Shown here one piece after another: positions 21,731 through 31,518 of a stretch of DNA of 64,000 bases. The translations under genes were made by a program, and so were the position numbers. The notes beneath the pieces were generated by a model, which was given only the letters and a program-made list of their open reading frames with translations, was not told the origin of the DNA and made no database searches. Source of the stretch: Vanrija pseudolonga (Eukaryota; Basidiomycota; Tremellomycetes; Trichosporonales; Trichosporonaceae). The stretch spans positions 2,108,001-2,172,000 of the forward strand of contig NC_085853.1 of NCBI RefSeq assembly GCF_020906515.1. The letters run 5' to 3'. Each line of letters opens with the position of its first letter. Position 1 is the stretch's first letter.

Positions 21731-23038
21731 TCACAGGAAGGCAGTCGCAGGCCGGGGCCCAATTGACACTGGATGCTCGCGCTCGACAATATCGTCGGTT
21801 GTGTACGCCCGCTCTCCCTCGAGCGTTGGCGAGCGCGGAAAGTCAAACAGCCCGTCAAGTGACAGATCCGGGAGGCGCACGCTCAGCTGCGGAGGATAAC
21901 TTCCGCCCACGGGCGTCGACACTGGCGTCGCCGTCGTCCCGCCCGGGAACGACAGCGACAGGGAGCGGAGCGACGGCGTGCCCATGCCGATGTTGATCGA
22001 CATGCCGAACGTGTCCTCTTGTGTCGGCGTCGTCGCGGTGGTCGGGGTCGCGTCGACCGAGTGCGGCGTGGGGTAGAAGAGCATGTCGGCCGTGTGCGGG
22101 GTCGACGAGGCGGGGGACACGGCGTCGGGGGACGCCAACGACGACGGCGCTCTCCTGCGCGTCGTGACGACCGTGGGGCGGGTCGGCGGTGGCGGCGAAA
22201 GCGGCGCGGGTGGCGCGGACGGGGCGCGCGCAACGATGGGGTAGTACTCGCTCAGTGATGACCTCGGGGGGAGGTGGAGGCTCGAGAAGCCTGCGGGCCG
22301 GTTGGTGCCGCCCGCCGCGCCAGCCGCCTTGAGGGCCGAGAGGCTGCGCGTGCGGGGCCTGAGCGCGCCGAACAGTGCGGCGGCGACGGTGCTCCGGCGT
22401 GTAGGCGGGCGAATGGCCACCAGGTTCATGGTCACGCGGGCGGCGTCGACAATGTCCTGGTCGAGGTGGGCGAGGTCGGGCGGCCACGCGGGGCTGCTCT
22501 CGAGCGCCGCGCCGCCCCCGGCGGACCCCGTGCCGAGGTTGTTGAAGTAGCGCACGAGAACAAACGCGGTGGCGAACTGGGGCAGCTGGCCCTCGAGCCC
22601 CTCGAGCTTGTAGCTGATTTCGGCGGGCGTGCGGCCCTTGAGGAGCTTGTGCTCGACGTAGGAGCGGATGACGGTGACGGGGTATCTGGGGGCTCAGCAC
22701 GCTGGTGGCTGGCTTGCAGGCTGCCGTACGCACCTCGACACCACCGGCCCGGGGTACAGCTGCAGCGTGGTGATTGCGTCTTTAGAGGTGCGGATGGCCT
22801 TGGACGGGAACGCGAGGGACGAGGACGACTCGAAGCGCATGGCTGTGATCGACGGCGCAGGCGGCTGCACCCACGAGCGGAACGACCGCACAGAGCGGGC
22901 TGACGGGCGGCGCGAGAGCAGCGGCGCCTGGGGCGGGCGTAGCTGGAGCTCCGATGCCCCGAACGGCGAGGGCGAGGGTGGCGCGAGGGATACGCTGGCT
23001 GTGAGGGATGAGAATCCTCCGACGGTGGATACGAGCAT
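21731..23038 (-). CDS. YPV/WPP-module family member F (long tail)
   Basis: Two exons (23038-22734 and 22685-21731) encode 419 residues. Exon 1 ends SKDAITTLQLYPGPVVSR. Exon 2 starts YPVTVIRSYVEHKLLKG...KLEGLEGQ and continues without interruption into LPQFATAFVLVRYFNNLG, so the second family intron is missing exactly where its relatives have it. The LGPS/WPP end is modified, with a Gly/Ala-rich insert before SPAWPP. The remaining 280 residues are Ser/Thr/Pro-rich and probably disordered, with an acidic/hydrophobic stretch (LSLDGLFDFPRSP) near the C-terminus. No PPPY. Function unknown. Confidence 0.78.
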
Positions 23039-23311
23039 TGTGTTGGGGTGTTAGACGAGAAGAGTGAGCAAGACGGTGAGAAGCAAGCAGCAAGCAACGA
23101 GCGGCATCGCACGGCGGCGCACGCGCGGCGCGCGGTCCCCGCCGGCTCAGGCTGCTGATACAGCTACCCCGCGTGCGGTCTGCGCACTGACGCGGTGACC
23201 GTGCTGAACGTAGCTTCGCGCGCGGGGCTGGGTGATGCATTCTACAGTGTACAGCGCGGTGCGGTGCGGTGCGTGTCTAACAGCAATGTATGTGGTAGTG
23301 CCACATGCAAC

Positions 23312-24281
23312 CTAGTGGTCGTCGAGACGGTGGAAGGCGCGCGGGCGCGGCGTCTGCGGCGGCGTCGCGAGCGGCTTGGGCGGCTGCAGCACCGGTGGCG
23401 CGGGGGTCAGCGTATCCGACGACGGCGAGGTTGATGGTGGCTTGGGCCCTGTTGCCGCTGTCGCTGTTGTTGTCGGGGCAGGCGCGGCGCGCACTCTGCT
23501 CGTGGCGCCGCCGCCGCCACCGCGCCGCCGATCGCCCCTGCCTCTTGCCTGGCCCGTAAACACTGCTCTCTCCTCGTGCGACTCAGCGCCGCGTCCGCCG
23601 CGTCCCCCCCACTCGACCACCCACCCCGCCCCCAGGCCCCCAGTCGGCTCCAGCCCCGCTGCTGTGGCTCATGTGCACATGTGTCGACAGGCGACTCGCC
23701 GCCGCGACGGCCGCCTCTGCCGCCGCCGAGTCGTCAAACACGGGGGGAAAGTCCATGTCAATGACGTGCGAGGGCCCCAGCCCTTTGAAGAACCTGACGG
23801 CGGCGAAGGACCGAGCGAACTGGGGCAGCTGGGTGTTAGTAGTTCGGACAAACTGTCGCCACCCACCTCCGCCTCGAGAATTTCAAGCTTGCGCGCAATG
23901 TCGCCTGGCTTGCGGCCGCGCACGAGCTTGTGGTCGACATACGAACGGATCACGGACACGGGGTATCTGGGAGGGGGTGTGAGCGGGTTGGTCGTCTCGG
24001 GGGGTAGGGGGGCCGACGCACTCGGCGAATACGGGCCCGCGGTACAGCTTGAGGCAGAGGGCTGCGTCGGACGCGGTGCGCACGACACGCGGAGCGAGCC
24101 GCGCCGCGAGCGGGTCCATGTCGTCCCGGCTCAGCCTGGGCGAGGGGGGCAGCGGGTCGGGGTCGGGGGGCGGGGCGATTGCGCGGCGGCGGCGCAGCGC
24201 CTGGGTTTTTGCCCATGCTGCCGAGAGCGTGTTGGTCGCGAGCGACGCGGTGGCCACGGCCAGTGCGGTGCCTGTGAACAT
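23312..24281 (-). CDS. YPV/WPP-module family member G
   Basis: Exons 24281-24022, 23966-23867 (100 nt) and from 23828. It has an Ala-rich hydrophobic start (FTGTALAVATASLATNTL), exon 1 end SDAALCLKLYRGPVFAE, middle exon YPVSVIRSYVDHKLVRG...KLEILEAE, then LPQFARSFAAVRFF and LGPSHVIDMDFPP, a near-consensus module. The third exon's frame meets a stop near 23577, but another frame with strong Pro/Thr-rich codon bias stays open to 23312. A further intron is likely: 23549-23624 (266 residues) or 23563-23620 (272 residues). I cannot choose between them; without it the protein has about 199 residues. Function unknown. Confidence 0.72.
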
Positions 24282-24308
24282 GCCTGTCGCTGCGGTCGAG
24301 AGGTACTC

Positions 24309-24470
24309 CTAGTCGAAGAGGGCGAGGAGGGTGGCGAGCGGTGTCGGGAGGTTGAGGCGGTCGAGGATTGGCAGTGCGGCGAGCAGGATGCGCAGGGTCG
24401 AGATATGGGCGAGCTGCGTGAGGACGTGGGCCGACTCGAGTGACAGTGCCGCTGTTGGGCGTGCAGCCAT
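24309..24470 (-). CDS. Possible 53-residue hydrophobic protein
   Basis: A short frame with strong GC-biased wobble positions encodes 53 residues (MAARPTAALSLESAHVL start, Leu-rich helix LLAALPILDRL, end LLALFD). It lies between members G and I on the same strand. An in-frame ATG at 24638 would double the length but without codon bias. It may be a real small gene, a leftover exon of the family, or chance. No match recognised. Confidence 0.35.
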   Translation of the reverse strand: MAARPTAALSLESAHVLTQLAHISTLRILLAALPILDRLNLPTPLATLLALFD

Positions 24471-24640
24471 GATGTGTAGAGAGAGACGAGCAAGGGGCGC
24501 GGCCGGGTTTGGAGGGAGCTGTTCACAAGAGTACAGCAGGGGCGGAGGCCGTGCTCCCCCGCATTGCATTGTGGGGGGCGAGTGAGAATGTGACAGCGGG
24601 AGGCAGGCGGACACAGATGCATATACACACACAAACACTA

Positions 24641-26207
24641 CTACAACGCGGCATTGTACGAGTCGCGCAGGAGGGGCTCGGAGCGCCGTCGTCGCACGGC
24701 CAGAAACTCAGAGTAACGGAGCGCGTCGGCGGGCGAGTAGGCCGGCGGCGCGTCGACCTCCATTTCTACCTGGTACGCATAGTACTGGCGCGGCTGGGCG
24801 GGGGCAGCGAGCGCGACGGCCGTCGCCTGGGCCGATGCCGCCCATTCCTGGCCCCGCTCGCGCTGGTCCCAGCGGGGCGAGTCGTGGCGGAACGGAAAAC
24901 CGCCGACGCGCGGCGTCGTGGGGCTCGCCGGTGCCGAGTGGGACGGCGTGGCGAGCGGCGTGCCCCACGGCGTGATGCCCGGCGTGAACGGCAGCGGGAG
25001 GGGGCGGAGGCGCGGCGAGTCGGGGATGGCGATAGGCAGCGGGGCTGACGGCCTGCGCGCGCGGCCGTTCGGTGGCGGGGTCGCGCTGCTGCCGGGGAAG
25101 AGGACGCTCGCGCGCTGCTGCTGTGGCAGCGCGAGGCGCTGGGGCGTCGGCGTCGCGAGCACCTCTGGCGCCTGGTGTTCCGCCCACGGGGGCTGCCGCG
25201 CGCCGGGGATGAGGTGCGCACTCTGGCTGCGCGTGTGTGCGAACGGGCGGGGCGGGGGGAAGAGGGTGTTGGTGGGGGCGAAGGTTTGTTGCACGGGGGA
25301 CGGGCGCGCCGAGGGCGCCGGTGTGCGGTGGAAGCCGTGGTCTAGGCCTAGGAGGCGGGGCTTGAGCTCGAACGAGGCCGAGGACGTGCGGCTGCGCGGC
25401 GCGATGACGAGCGACGCGATCGACGAGGTGCGGCTGCGTGGCGGCGGCGGCGCGAAGGACGCGATCGAGGAGGTGCGGCTGCGGGGCAGCGGCGGGTGGA
25501 ACGACGCTGCCGACGACGTGCGCGCGCGTTCGCGGTCGCGGTCGGTCGACCGCCGCGCCTCCTTGCGCTCGCTGCCTGGGAAGGTCATGATCCTAGCCAC
25601 GTCGAGCAAGGGGTCCGCGTCGTCGAGCACCGGCGGCCATTCGGTGTCGAGCACGCCGCTCGGGCCCAGCCCGCGAAAATACCGCACTGTGTTGAACGCG
25701 CGCGCATACTCTGGCACCTGGGCGTGAGCCGCCGCCGCAAGGTTGTGAACTTACCTCCGCCTCGACATTGTCGAGCTTGAGGCTGATCTCGCCCGGCTTG
25801 CGCCCGCGCACAATCTTCTGGTCGACATAGGAGCGGATCACGCGGAGGGGGTACCTGGGTGCGCGTGAGCATGTGAGACGAGGTACAGGGGAAAAATGCA
25901 AGCTCGGAGTTGTCAACGGCGCTCGGACTCGCTCGCTCGACGCGATCGATCGAACTACTTGCCCGCCGCCAAACCACCACACTCACTCAGCATACCGCGG
26001 CCCGCGGTACATCTGCAGCGCGGTCACGGCGTCGGCGGCCGTCTTGGCCACGCGGTGGGTCCATGCGCGTGGGTCGTCGTACTCGCCTCCGTCGTCGAGG
26101 TCGGTGTTGAGCGGTGGGAGGGTGTTTGACGGGCCTGCAAAGTGTGGAAGTGGCTGTGGATGGGAGTGCGGCGTTGTGCTGCCGCCGAGGCCGAGCGCGC
26201 CGAGCAT
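24641..26207 (-). CDS. YPV/WPP-module family member I (long tail, PPAY motif)
   Basis: Exons 26207-25987, 25854-25755 (100 nt) and 25717-24641 give 465 residues; introns are 132 and 37 nt. Exon 1 ends ADAVTALQMYRGPRYAE; the middle exon reads YPLRVIRSYVDQKIVRG...KLDNVEAE; exon 3 starts VPEYARAFNTVRYF and LGPSGVLDTEWPP. A basic Ser/Arg-rich region with three RSRTSS-type repeats follows (about 25390-25510 in the DNA), then a Pro-rich tail ending with APPAYSPADALRYSEF. There is no hydrophobic start from the chosen ATG. An in-frame ATG at 26384 would extend it, but that stretch lacks codon bias. Function unknown. Confidence 0.8.
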
Positions 26208-26786
26208 GTTGCTTGCCGCTGACCGAGATGACTGACGAGAGTAAAGGACGGCCGTAGAAGTGATTCGTTGGGGAGCCGAGCCGCGAGCCGTGAGCCGAGT
26301 AGCAAGCAAGCAGAAGGGGCTCGCTATGGCCTCTCGGGGGCGAGAACTAAACGAGCCGGGGGTCATGGCGGTGCCACACGCCACACTGGCTGGCGGCGGC
26401 GCACAGACGCGCGGTAGAGAACGGGCTCGAGGTCACCTCCCACCGGCAGGTCACGGAGCTCGAGGCGGAGCGGGACGGAGCCCCTTTGCCTCGCACTGGA
26501 GCGCAGCAGCCGCCGAACAATGGCCCGCTCGACCTCCATCATGGGGGTGACGGGGGTGACGCGAAACAAGACGCACCGCTTCCCCCTGCAGCAGCGGGGT
26601 CCCAAAGGCGGCGGGCGGACAATGGCGCTCGCCCCGCTCGACGAGCGTCCTTTGTTGGCCACCAGCAGGCAGCAGGTATAACCGCGCCGCGCTGAACGGT
26701 CTCGACACGGCTCTACTCACCTCGCTCGCTCACCGCTCACCACCCCCACCACCGCCACCACCACCTGCCCCACTCTGCCCCACCCA
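26208..26786. other. Divergent intergenic region between members I and J
   Basis: About 580 bp between two oppositely oriented family genes, presumably holding both promoters. No gene supported. Confidence 0.5.
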
Positions 26787-27630
26787 ATGGGCTATGCGCT
26801 CTATACGACCAACTACCGCGTCCGCTCCAACCGCAGCTCGCACACCCGCCAGCCGTCGCTCACAGCAGCGAGCTACCGCCGCCGCCAGCGTGCCGACGAA
26901 CAAAACATGAGAGGGTGGGGGTGGGCGGCTGCTGTCGCCGAGGCTTTCCGCAATAGCTACGCGGAGAGCGTGTACCCGTTCCTCGGGACCGACGAGCGCG
27001 CCCTCTTCGCCGTGAGCAGCGCGCGCGCTGGCGGCATGCTGGCGCCCACCAGTGCACGCGTGCCGACGTTCATCAAGACGCGCAAAGACGCCCTCCGCTG
27101 CCTGCGCGCGTTCACCGGCCCAAAGTTCCACGCGTGAGCCGGGCCGAACGGCAAATGCTAATCTTAGATACCCCGCGCTCGTGGTCCTCTCGTATGTGGA
27201 CATCAAGATCCGTGCGGGCAAGAGCAAGGCGGGTGTGAGAGCCAAGCTGGAGCGGATTGAGCTCGAGGTGGGTGTCGGTGGGTGGGGAGGGGGTTGTGCG
27301 GAGTGGGGGGGAGAGGGGAAGGCAGGGGGTGGTCCTGCCAGCGGGCGGTTACAGGGCGAGCAGCGAGCAGGAGCGTGCAGCGCGCGCGTGCACAGTCGCT
27401 AACCCCCCACCCAGATCCCCGCCTACTGGCAGGTCTACGGCATGGTGCGCGACCTCCGCCGCCTCGGCCCAAGCAGCAAGCTCGACGTGCCCTGGCCGCC
27501 GCGGTACAACGAGCAGTCCGAGGCGGCGGGCGCCGCGCGCGAGTTCCACCCGCTTGATCGCCGCCAGCCGAGCATCAGGAGACGCGACTACATGTGGTGG
27601 GAGACGAGGGAGGGGTGGGAGATGATTTAG
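26787..27630 (+). CDS. YPV/WPP-module family member J
   Basis: Plus-strand exons 26787-27133, 27168-27267 (100 nt) and 27415-27630 encode 220 residues. The first intron is only 34 nt, with a CTAAT branch; the second is 147 nt. Exon 1 is basic (RRRQR) and ends KDALRCLRAFTGPKFHA; the middle exon reads YPALVVLSYVDIKIRAG...KLERIELE; exon 3 starts IPAYWQVYGMVRDL and LGPSSKLDVPWPP. The tail is short and rich in aromatic and charged residues (DYMWWETREGWEMI), with no PPPY. It is the first member on the plus strand, so the array contains inversions. Function unknown. Confidence 0.8.
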
Positions 27631-27903
27631 GCGGTGTGTGGTGTGGGGAGGAGGTGACGAGACGACACTGCGCTGGTCGCTGTTGCTAGTAATGACTTTG
27701 ACGACGATCCTTCATGTCACTAGATGGTGGTTGAGACGCGCGGCGGTGTGCCAGTGTGGATGCGCACGACGGGGCGCGGGGCGTAGTGGGGAGGCGTGTC
27801 GATTCGCTACCCCTCGTCGACATCAACAAAGTTGCGCGTTCAACTCGTCGAGGTGCAACTCCAAAAGTAATGCATGGATACCACCCAAAAAGCAACCGCC
27901 TGT

Positions 27904-27988
27904 AGGTCCGACTGGGATTCGAACCCAGGTAGTTCGGAAGTTGAAATCCTTCAAAACCGAAAGTCGTAACCGGCTGGACCATCGGACC
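27904..27988 (-). tRNA. tRNA-Gln (TTG) with about 12-nt intron
   Basis: Minus-strand cloverleaf: acceptor GGTCCGA pairs with TCGGACC, D-stem GTC/GAC, anticodon stem TTCGG/CCGAA, T-arm CTGGG-TTCGAAT-CCCAG. The loop reads TTTTGA, giving anticodon TTG. The 12 extra bases after position 37 are the intron. It lies inside the gene family array between members J and K. Confidence 0.9.
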
Positions 27989-28151
27989 ATTGGGCCATGC
28001 GCCCATCGGGCTATGGACGGCCGAAAATTTCGGGCGCAATGGGCATATAAACTCGCCGGGTGCCTGAGCGGCATACTGATCATCCACCCCGCCTTTCATA
28101 TGTACGTCCATAGATGCCATATCACACTCTATGCAGATGGCTCTCTCGCTA

Positions 28152-29225
28152 CTAGTCAAACGGCGCGAGGATCCCCCTCGCCCAGCGACTCATGTGCCGG
28201 CGCTCACTCGTCGCCTCCCACCGCTCGCGGTCCTGCGAGCTGTACGCGGGCGGCGGCGCAAGGTCGACGACCACATGCCGCTCCGGCGCGATGAGCGACG
28301 CGCTGCGCGCATGGGCCGGCGCCGACGCAAGCGGGAAGGTGATGGTCGCTGCGCGCCGGTGGTACCCGTGGCGCGGGGGTGCGGCCTCGATGCGCGGCTC
28401 TGGCGCTGGCGGCGGGGTGGTCGGCGACACGGGCGACTCGAGGGCGTCCGCTTCGTCCGGGGACGTGGAGGGCAGCGCGGCTTGGAGGGTCATGGTGGCG
28501 GTTGTGCGTCGGCCCAGGCTGCGCGAGCGGCGGCGCGTCGACACTGGCGGGTGCGGTGTCTCGTCGCGGCGCGGACTCCGCGGCGAGCCGGGCTGCTGCT
28601 CGTCGTCACCCGCGCCGACCCGCACGCCCAGGTGTAGTACCGGCGCAGCGGCGCTCACTGTCCTTGCCGAGTCGATCGCGCGCGTGTCCCCGAACGAAGG
28701 GATGCTGCCTGGCACTACGGGCGGCCAGGGCATCGGCAGGACGTGGCTTGGCCCAAAGCCGCGGAAGAAGCGCACCGTCGCGAACGCGCGCGCGTAGCGG
28801 GGGTGCTGGTGGCGGAGTCGGCGTCAGCGACCTCGGTGGATCCAACTGGGCGTGGCGTACGCACCCCCGCCTCAAGCGACTCCAACTTGCGCAGGATATC
28901 GCCCATCTTGCGCCCCTTGATGATCTTGTGGTCGACATAGGAGCGGATCACGGACACGGGGTATCTAGGCGTGTCAGCGTTCTACGCCGCGACCGCGACG
29001 CACTCACTCGGCGAATGGCTCCCCGGCATATAGCAACAAGCACACATTCACGTCCTGCGCCTTGCGCACCACAGCAGGGAGGTGGGGCACGACGCGCGGG
29101 TCGATGTCGTACTCGTATTCGCGCTGGTACTGCTGGGTAGCGCTCGCGTTGGCCGCCAAGCTGGAGATGGCGACCGCGACCGCCGCCCCCGCCGCCGCGG
29201 AGGTGATCGCCACCGTCGAGAGCAT
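28152..29225 (-). CDS. YPV/WPP-module family member K (membrane start, PPAY tail)
   Basis: Exons 29225-29008, 28964-28865 (100 nt) and 28805-28152 encode 323 residues. The N-terminus is a hydrophobic Ala-rich segment (VAITSAAAGAAVAVAISSLAA). Exon 1 ends AQDVNVCLLLYAGEPFAE; the middle exon reads YPVSVIRSYVDHKIIKG...KLESLEAG; exon 3 starts HPRYARAFATVRFF and GFGPSHVLPMPWPP, close to the family consensus. A Pro/Ser/Arg-rich tail holds APPPAYSSQDRERW before a basic end. It is most similar by eye to G and I, suggesting recent duplications within the array. Function unknown. Confidence 0.82.
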
Positions 29226-29809
29226 GATAGTGTGGTGGCAAGACCGAGGCCCATCTTGCACAGAAGGGTGAAAGATGCGGAGGGGGGCGGGCCGAGCGCC
29301 AGAGAGCGGCTTTGCGCCGGAGGGGGTGTGGCGGCCGCTCGTCGCTGCCACTTGCGCCGACACTACCTCGGCGACGGAGACGAACCCCGTCTCCGTGTCC
29401 GCCCCGAGGCCGTCGTGCCCGCAGAGTTTGTACCAGATCCCCGCTGGACAAGTCGAAAATAGCCACATTGTCGACGTCGGATGGGTGGCGACCAGTGTGG
29501 GGCCCCCACGCTGCGTCATTGTCGCGAGAAACCTGAACACCGCATTTTGATTGCTCTCTCCGACTTTTGAATTGATCTTTCGTTTACTTTCTCTTGATCT
29601 CTCTTACTCTCTAACTCTTTCTCTGTCTTGCTCGGAGGGCTGTGAGTTGCCTTCGGAACCAACAATCCGTCTCCGCCTGCCCCGACGTCCTTCCCACAAC
29701 CCCACCACATCCCTTCTCGACACGCTAGCTCCCTTCGGCACCTCCGAGCACGGAAGACCCACGACATCGTTCCACTATCTAGACCCGACCACACCAACCT
29801 CCCCGCCCC
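29226..29809. other. Divergent intergenic region between members K and L
   Basis: About 580 bp, including a T/C-rich stretch (about 29560-29640) before member L. Divergent promoters are likely. No gene supported. Confidence 0.5.
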
Positions 29810-30876
29810 ATGGTCCTCATCGCTGCAATCCTCATCGGCGTGGCCGCAGGCTACGTCGCGCACAAGGCCGGCAAGGGCGACAATGAGAAGTACGGCGTCC
29901 AGCCGCCCAAGGGCCAGATGCGCTCCAAGGACGTCCCGCTGGTGCCGAGGCGCGCACAGGACGTCCAGCGCTGCTTGTCACAGTACAAGGGGCCCATACC
30001 TGCCGAGTGAGTAGGCTGTGTTGAACCAACCGCTGGGGTGTGTTGTTGCCCGCTGGCGGAGCAGACACCGGTGGTGGCGCGCCATGCACCGCTCTCTGCC
30101 AAGTACTCACACCCATTCCAGATACCCTACCCAGGTGCTCCGGATGTACGTCTCGTACAAGCTCGCAAACGGCGCGACTCCAGAGTATATCCCTACCAAG
30201 CTTGAGGCCCTTGAGCAAGCAGTAAGCAGCCAGCGTTGAGCCACGCTCACACACACAGCTGCCCAAATATGCCCCGTGTTTTGCGATCGTCCGCTTCGAG
30301 CTTGGCCTTGGCCCCTCGCGCGTGATCAAGATGGACTGGCCTCCAGCAGGTGCCCGTCCTCCGCCCCCTCTCTCATCTCTCCCCCCTCCACCATACCACG
30401 TCCGGGAGGCGAGCGACTCCAAGCGATCAATGGACAAGTACGACGAGCCAGTCAGGCGATCCGGCTTCGGAGGAGGGGCACCCGCGTACCAGCCCATGCC
30501 GACGCGCCGTCCCCCGGCGTCCGACGTTCTCACGGAGCGCGGGAGCTCAGACTACCAGACCAACCCGTTCTTGGACGAACGGCGCGACGAGTCGACATAC
30601 AACTCGGCAGCGTCGTCGGGCTTCCTATCGCCTGTGGTGACCGGCGCACCGCCGCTCCCCGCGCGCAGGGGAACGGCGGGTACAGCCCCGGGGTCGCCTG
30701 GAGGGTACCGCCCCCCACCACCACTCCCGCCGCGCTCGCCAACGCTCCCCACCGAGCGTATGCCACAGGCTGGCGAGCCAGTGGACGCGCCCCCTCCATA
30801 CTCTCGTAACGACGAGTTCAAGACCGAGACGCTCAACCTCCCCCGGCCTGACGGAGGCCGCGGGGGTGAGATTTAA
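29810..30876 (+). CDS. YPV/WPP-module family member L (membrane start, two PPPY-type motifs)
   Basis: Exons 29810-30006, 30122-30221 (100 nt) and 30259-30876 encode 304 residues. It begins VLIAAILIGVAAGYVAHKAG, a clear hydrophobic segment resembling members A and B, followed by PLVPRRAQDVQRCLSQYKGP, very like B. The middle exon reads YPTQVLRMYVSYKLANG...KLEALEQA; exon 3 starts LPKYAPCFAIVRFE and LGPSRVIKMDWPP. The tail contains PPPPYHV soon after the module and APPPYSRNDEFKTE near the end. A likely single-pass protein with a disordered tail; topology is inferred. Function unknown. Confidence 0.82.
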
Positions 30877-31518
30877 CAGAAACGACTAAGACTCGAACGG
30901 CCCTATGCCCCCTGTTCCAGATCCACTCTACACACGAACACCCACCATAGTACCATAGCATAATAGTTGTCAGAGCTAGATGTAGCCATCATGAGCATTG
31001 TGCTGTTGTTACTGTCGTCGCAGGTACATGTGCATGTGTCTGTCTGGGAGGCTTGGCCAGGCGTTGGTCGTGGCGTCGCGTGGCGTCAAAGAGCGGTGGT
31101 GTGTCTAGTCGAGATCGACCCCCGCGCCGCGGCAAATGCCGTTGTTGCACGCTATCAGGGTGGGTGGACAAGCGACGCGATGCATGCAACAGCCTTTGTT
31201 CTCTCTCTACATGTGCTGCTGCTCGACGACCGACACAACGACGGCGACGACGACGAGGCTGTAGTTGGTAGGTGTCGTTGCAGTGCGCGCTCGCCCAGGT
31301 CGCATTGCCATGTCGGCGCACTGGCCGCTCTCCTCGACAACGACAACGACCACCACCGCCGCCCTCGACACACAACGACGCACCAACCCCTCAACATCTC
31401 CTTCTTGTTCTTCTTCTTCTTCAGCAGCAGCAGAGGCAGCTTGGACGCCGCCGTCGCGCCCTTCTCATCATCACACTCCACACACCACCATCACTCGCCC
31501 TCGCCGCCGCCGGGTAGC
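30877..31518. other. Intergenic region upstream of member M
   Basis: About 640 bp. A frame open from 30967 is in phase with member M, but it lacks codon bias and reads through low-complexity TTC/CAC runs, so it is not used as the start. Confidence 0.5.

Noticed and set aside
26208-26384. Upstream start for member I
   Set aside because: Codon usage before 26207 is mixed and the added residues resemble translated leader.
30967-31518. Upstream extension of member M
   Set aside because: The stretch is in frame but reads through low-complexity TTC and CAC runs with no codon bias. The ATG at 31519 begins the biased region.
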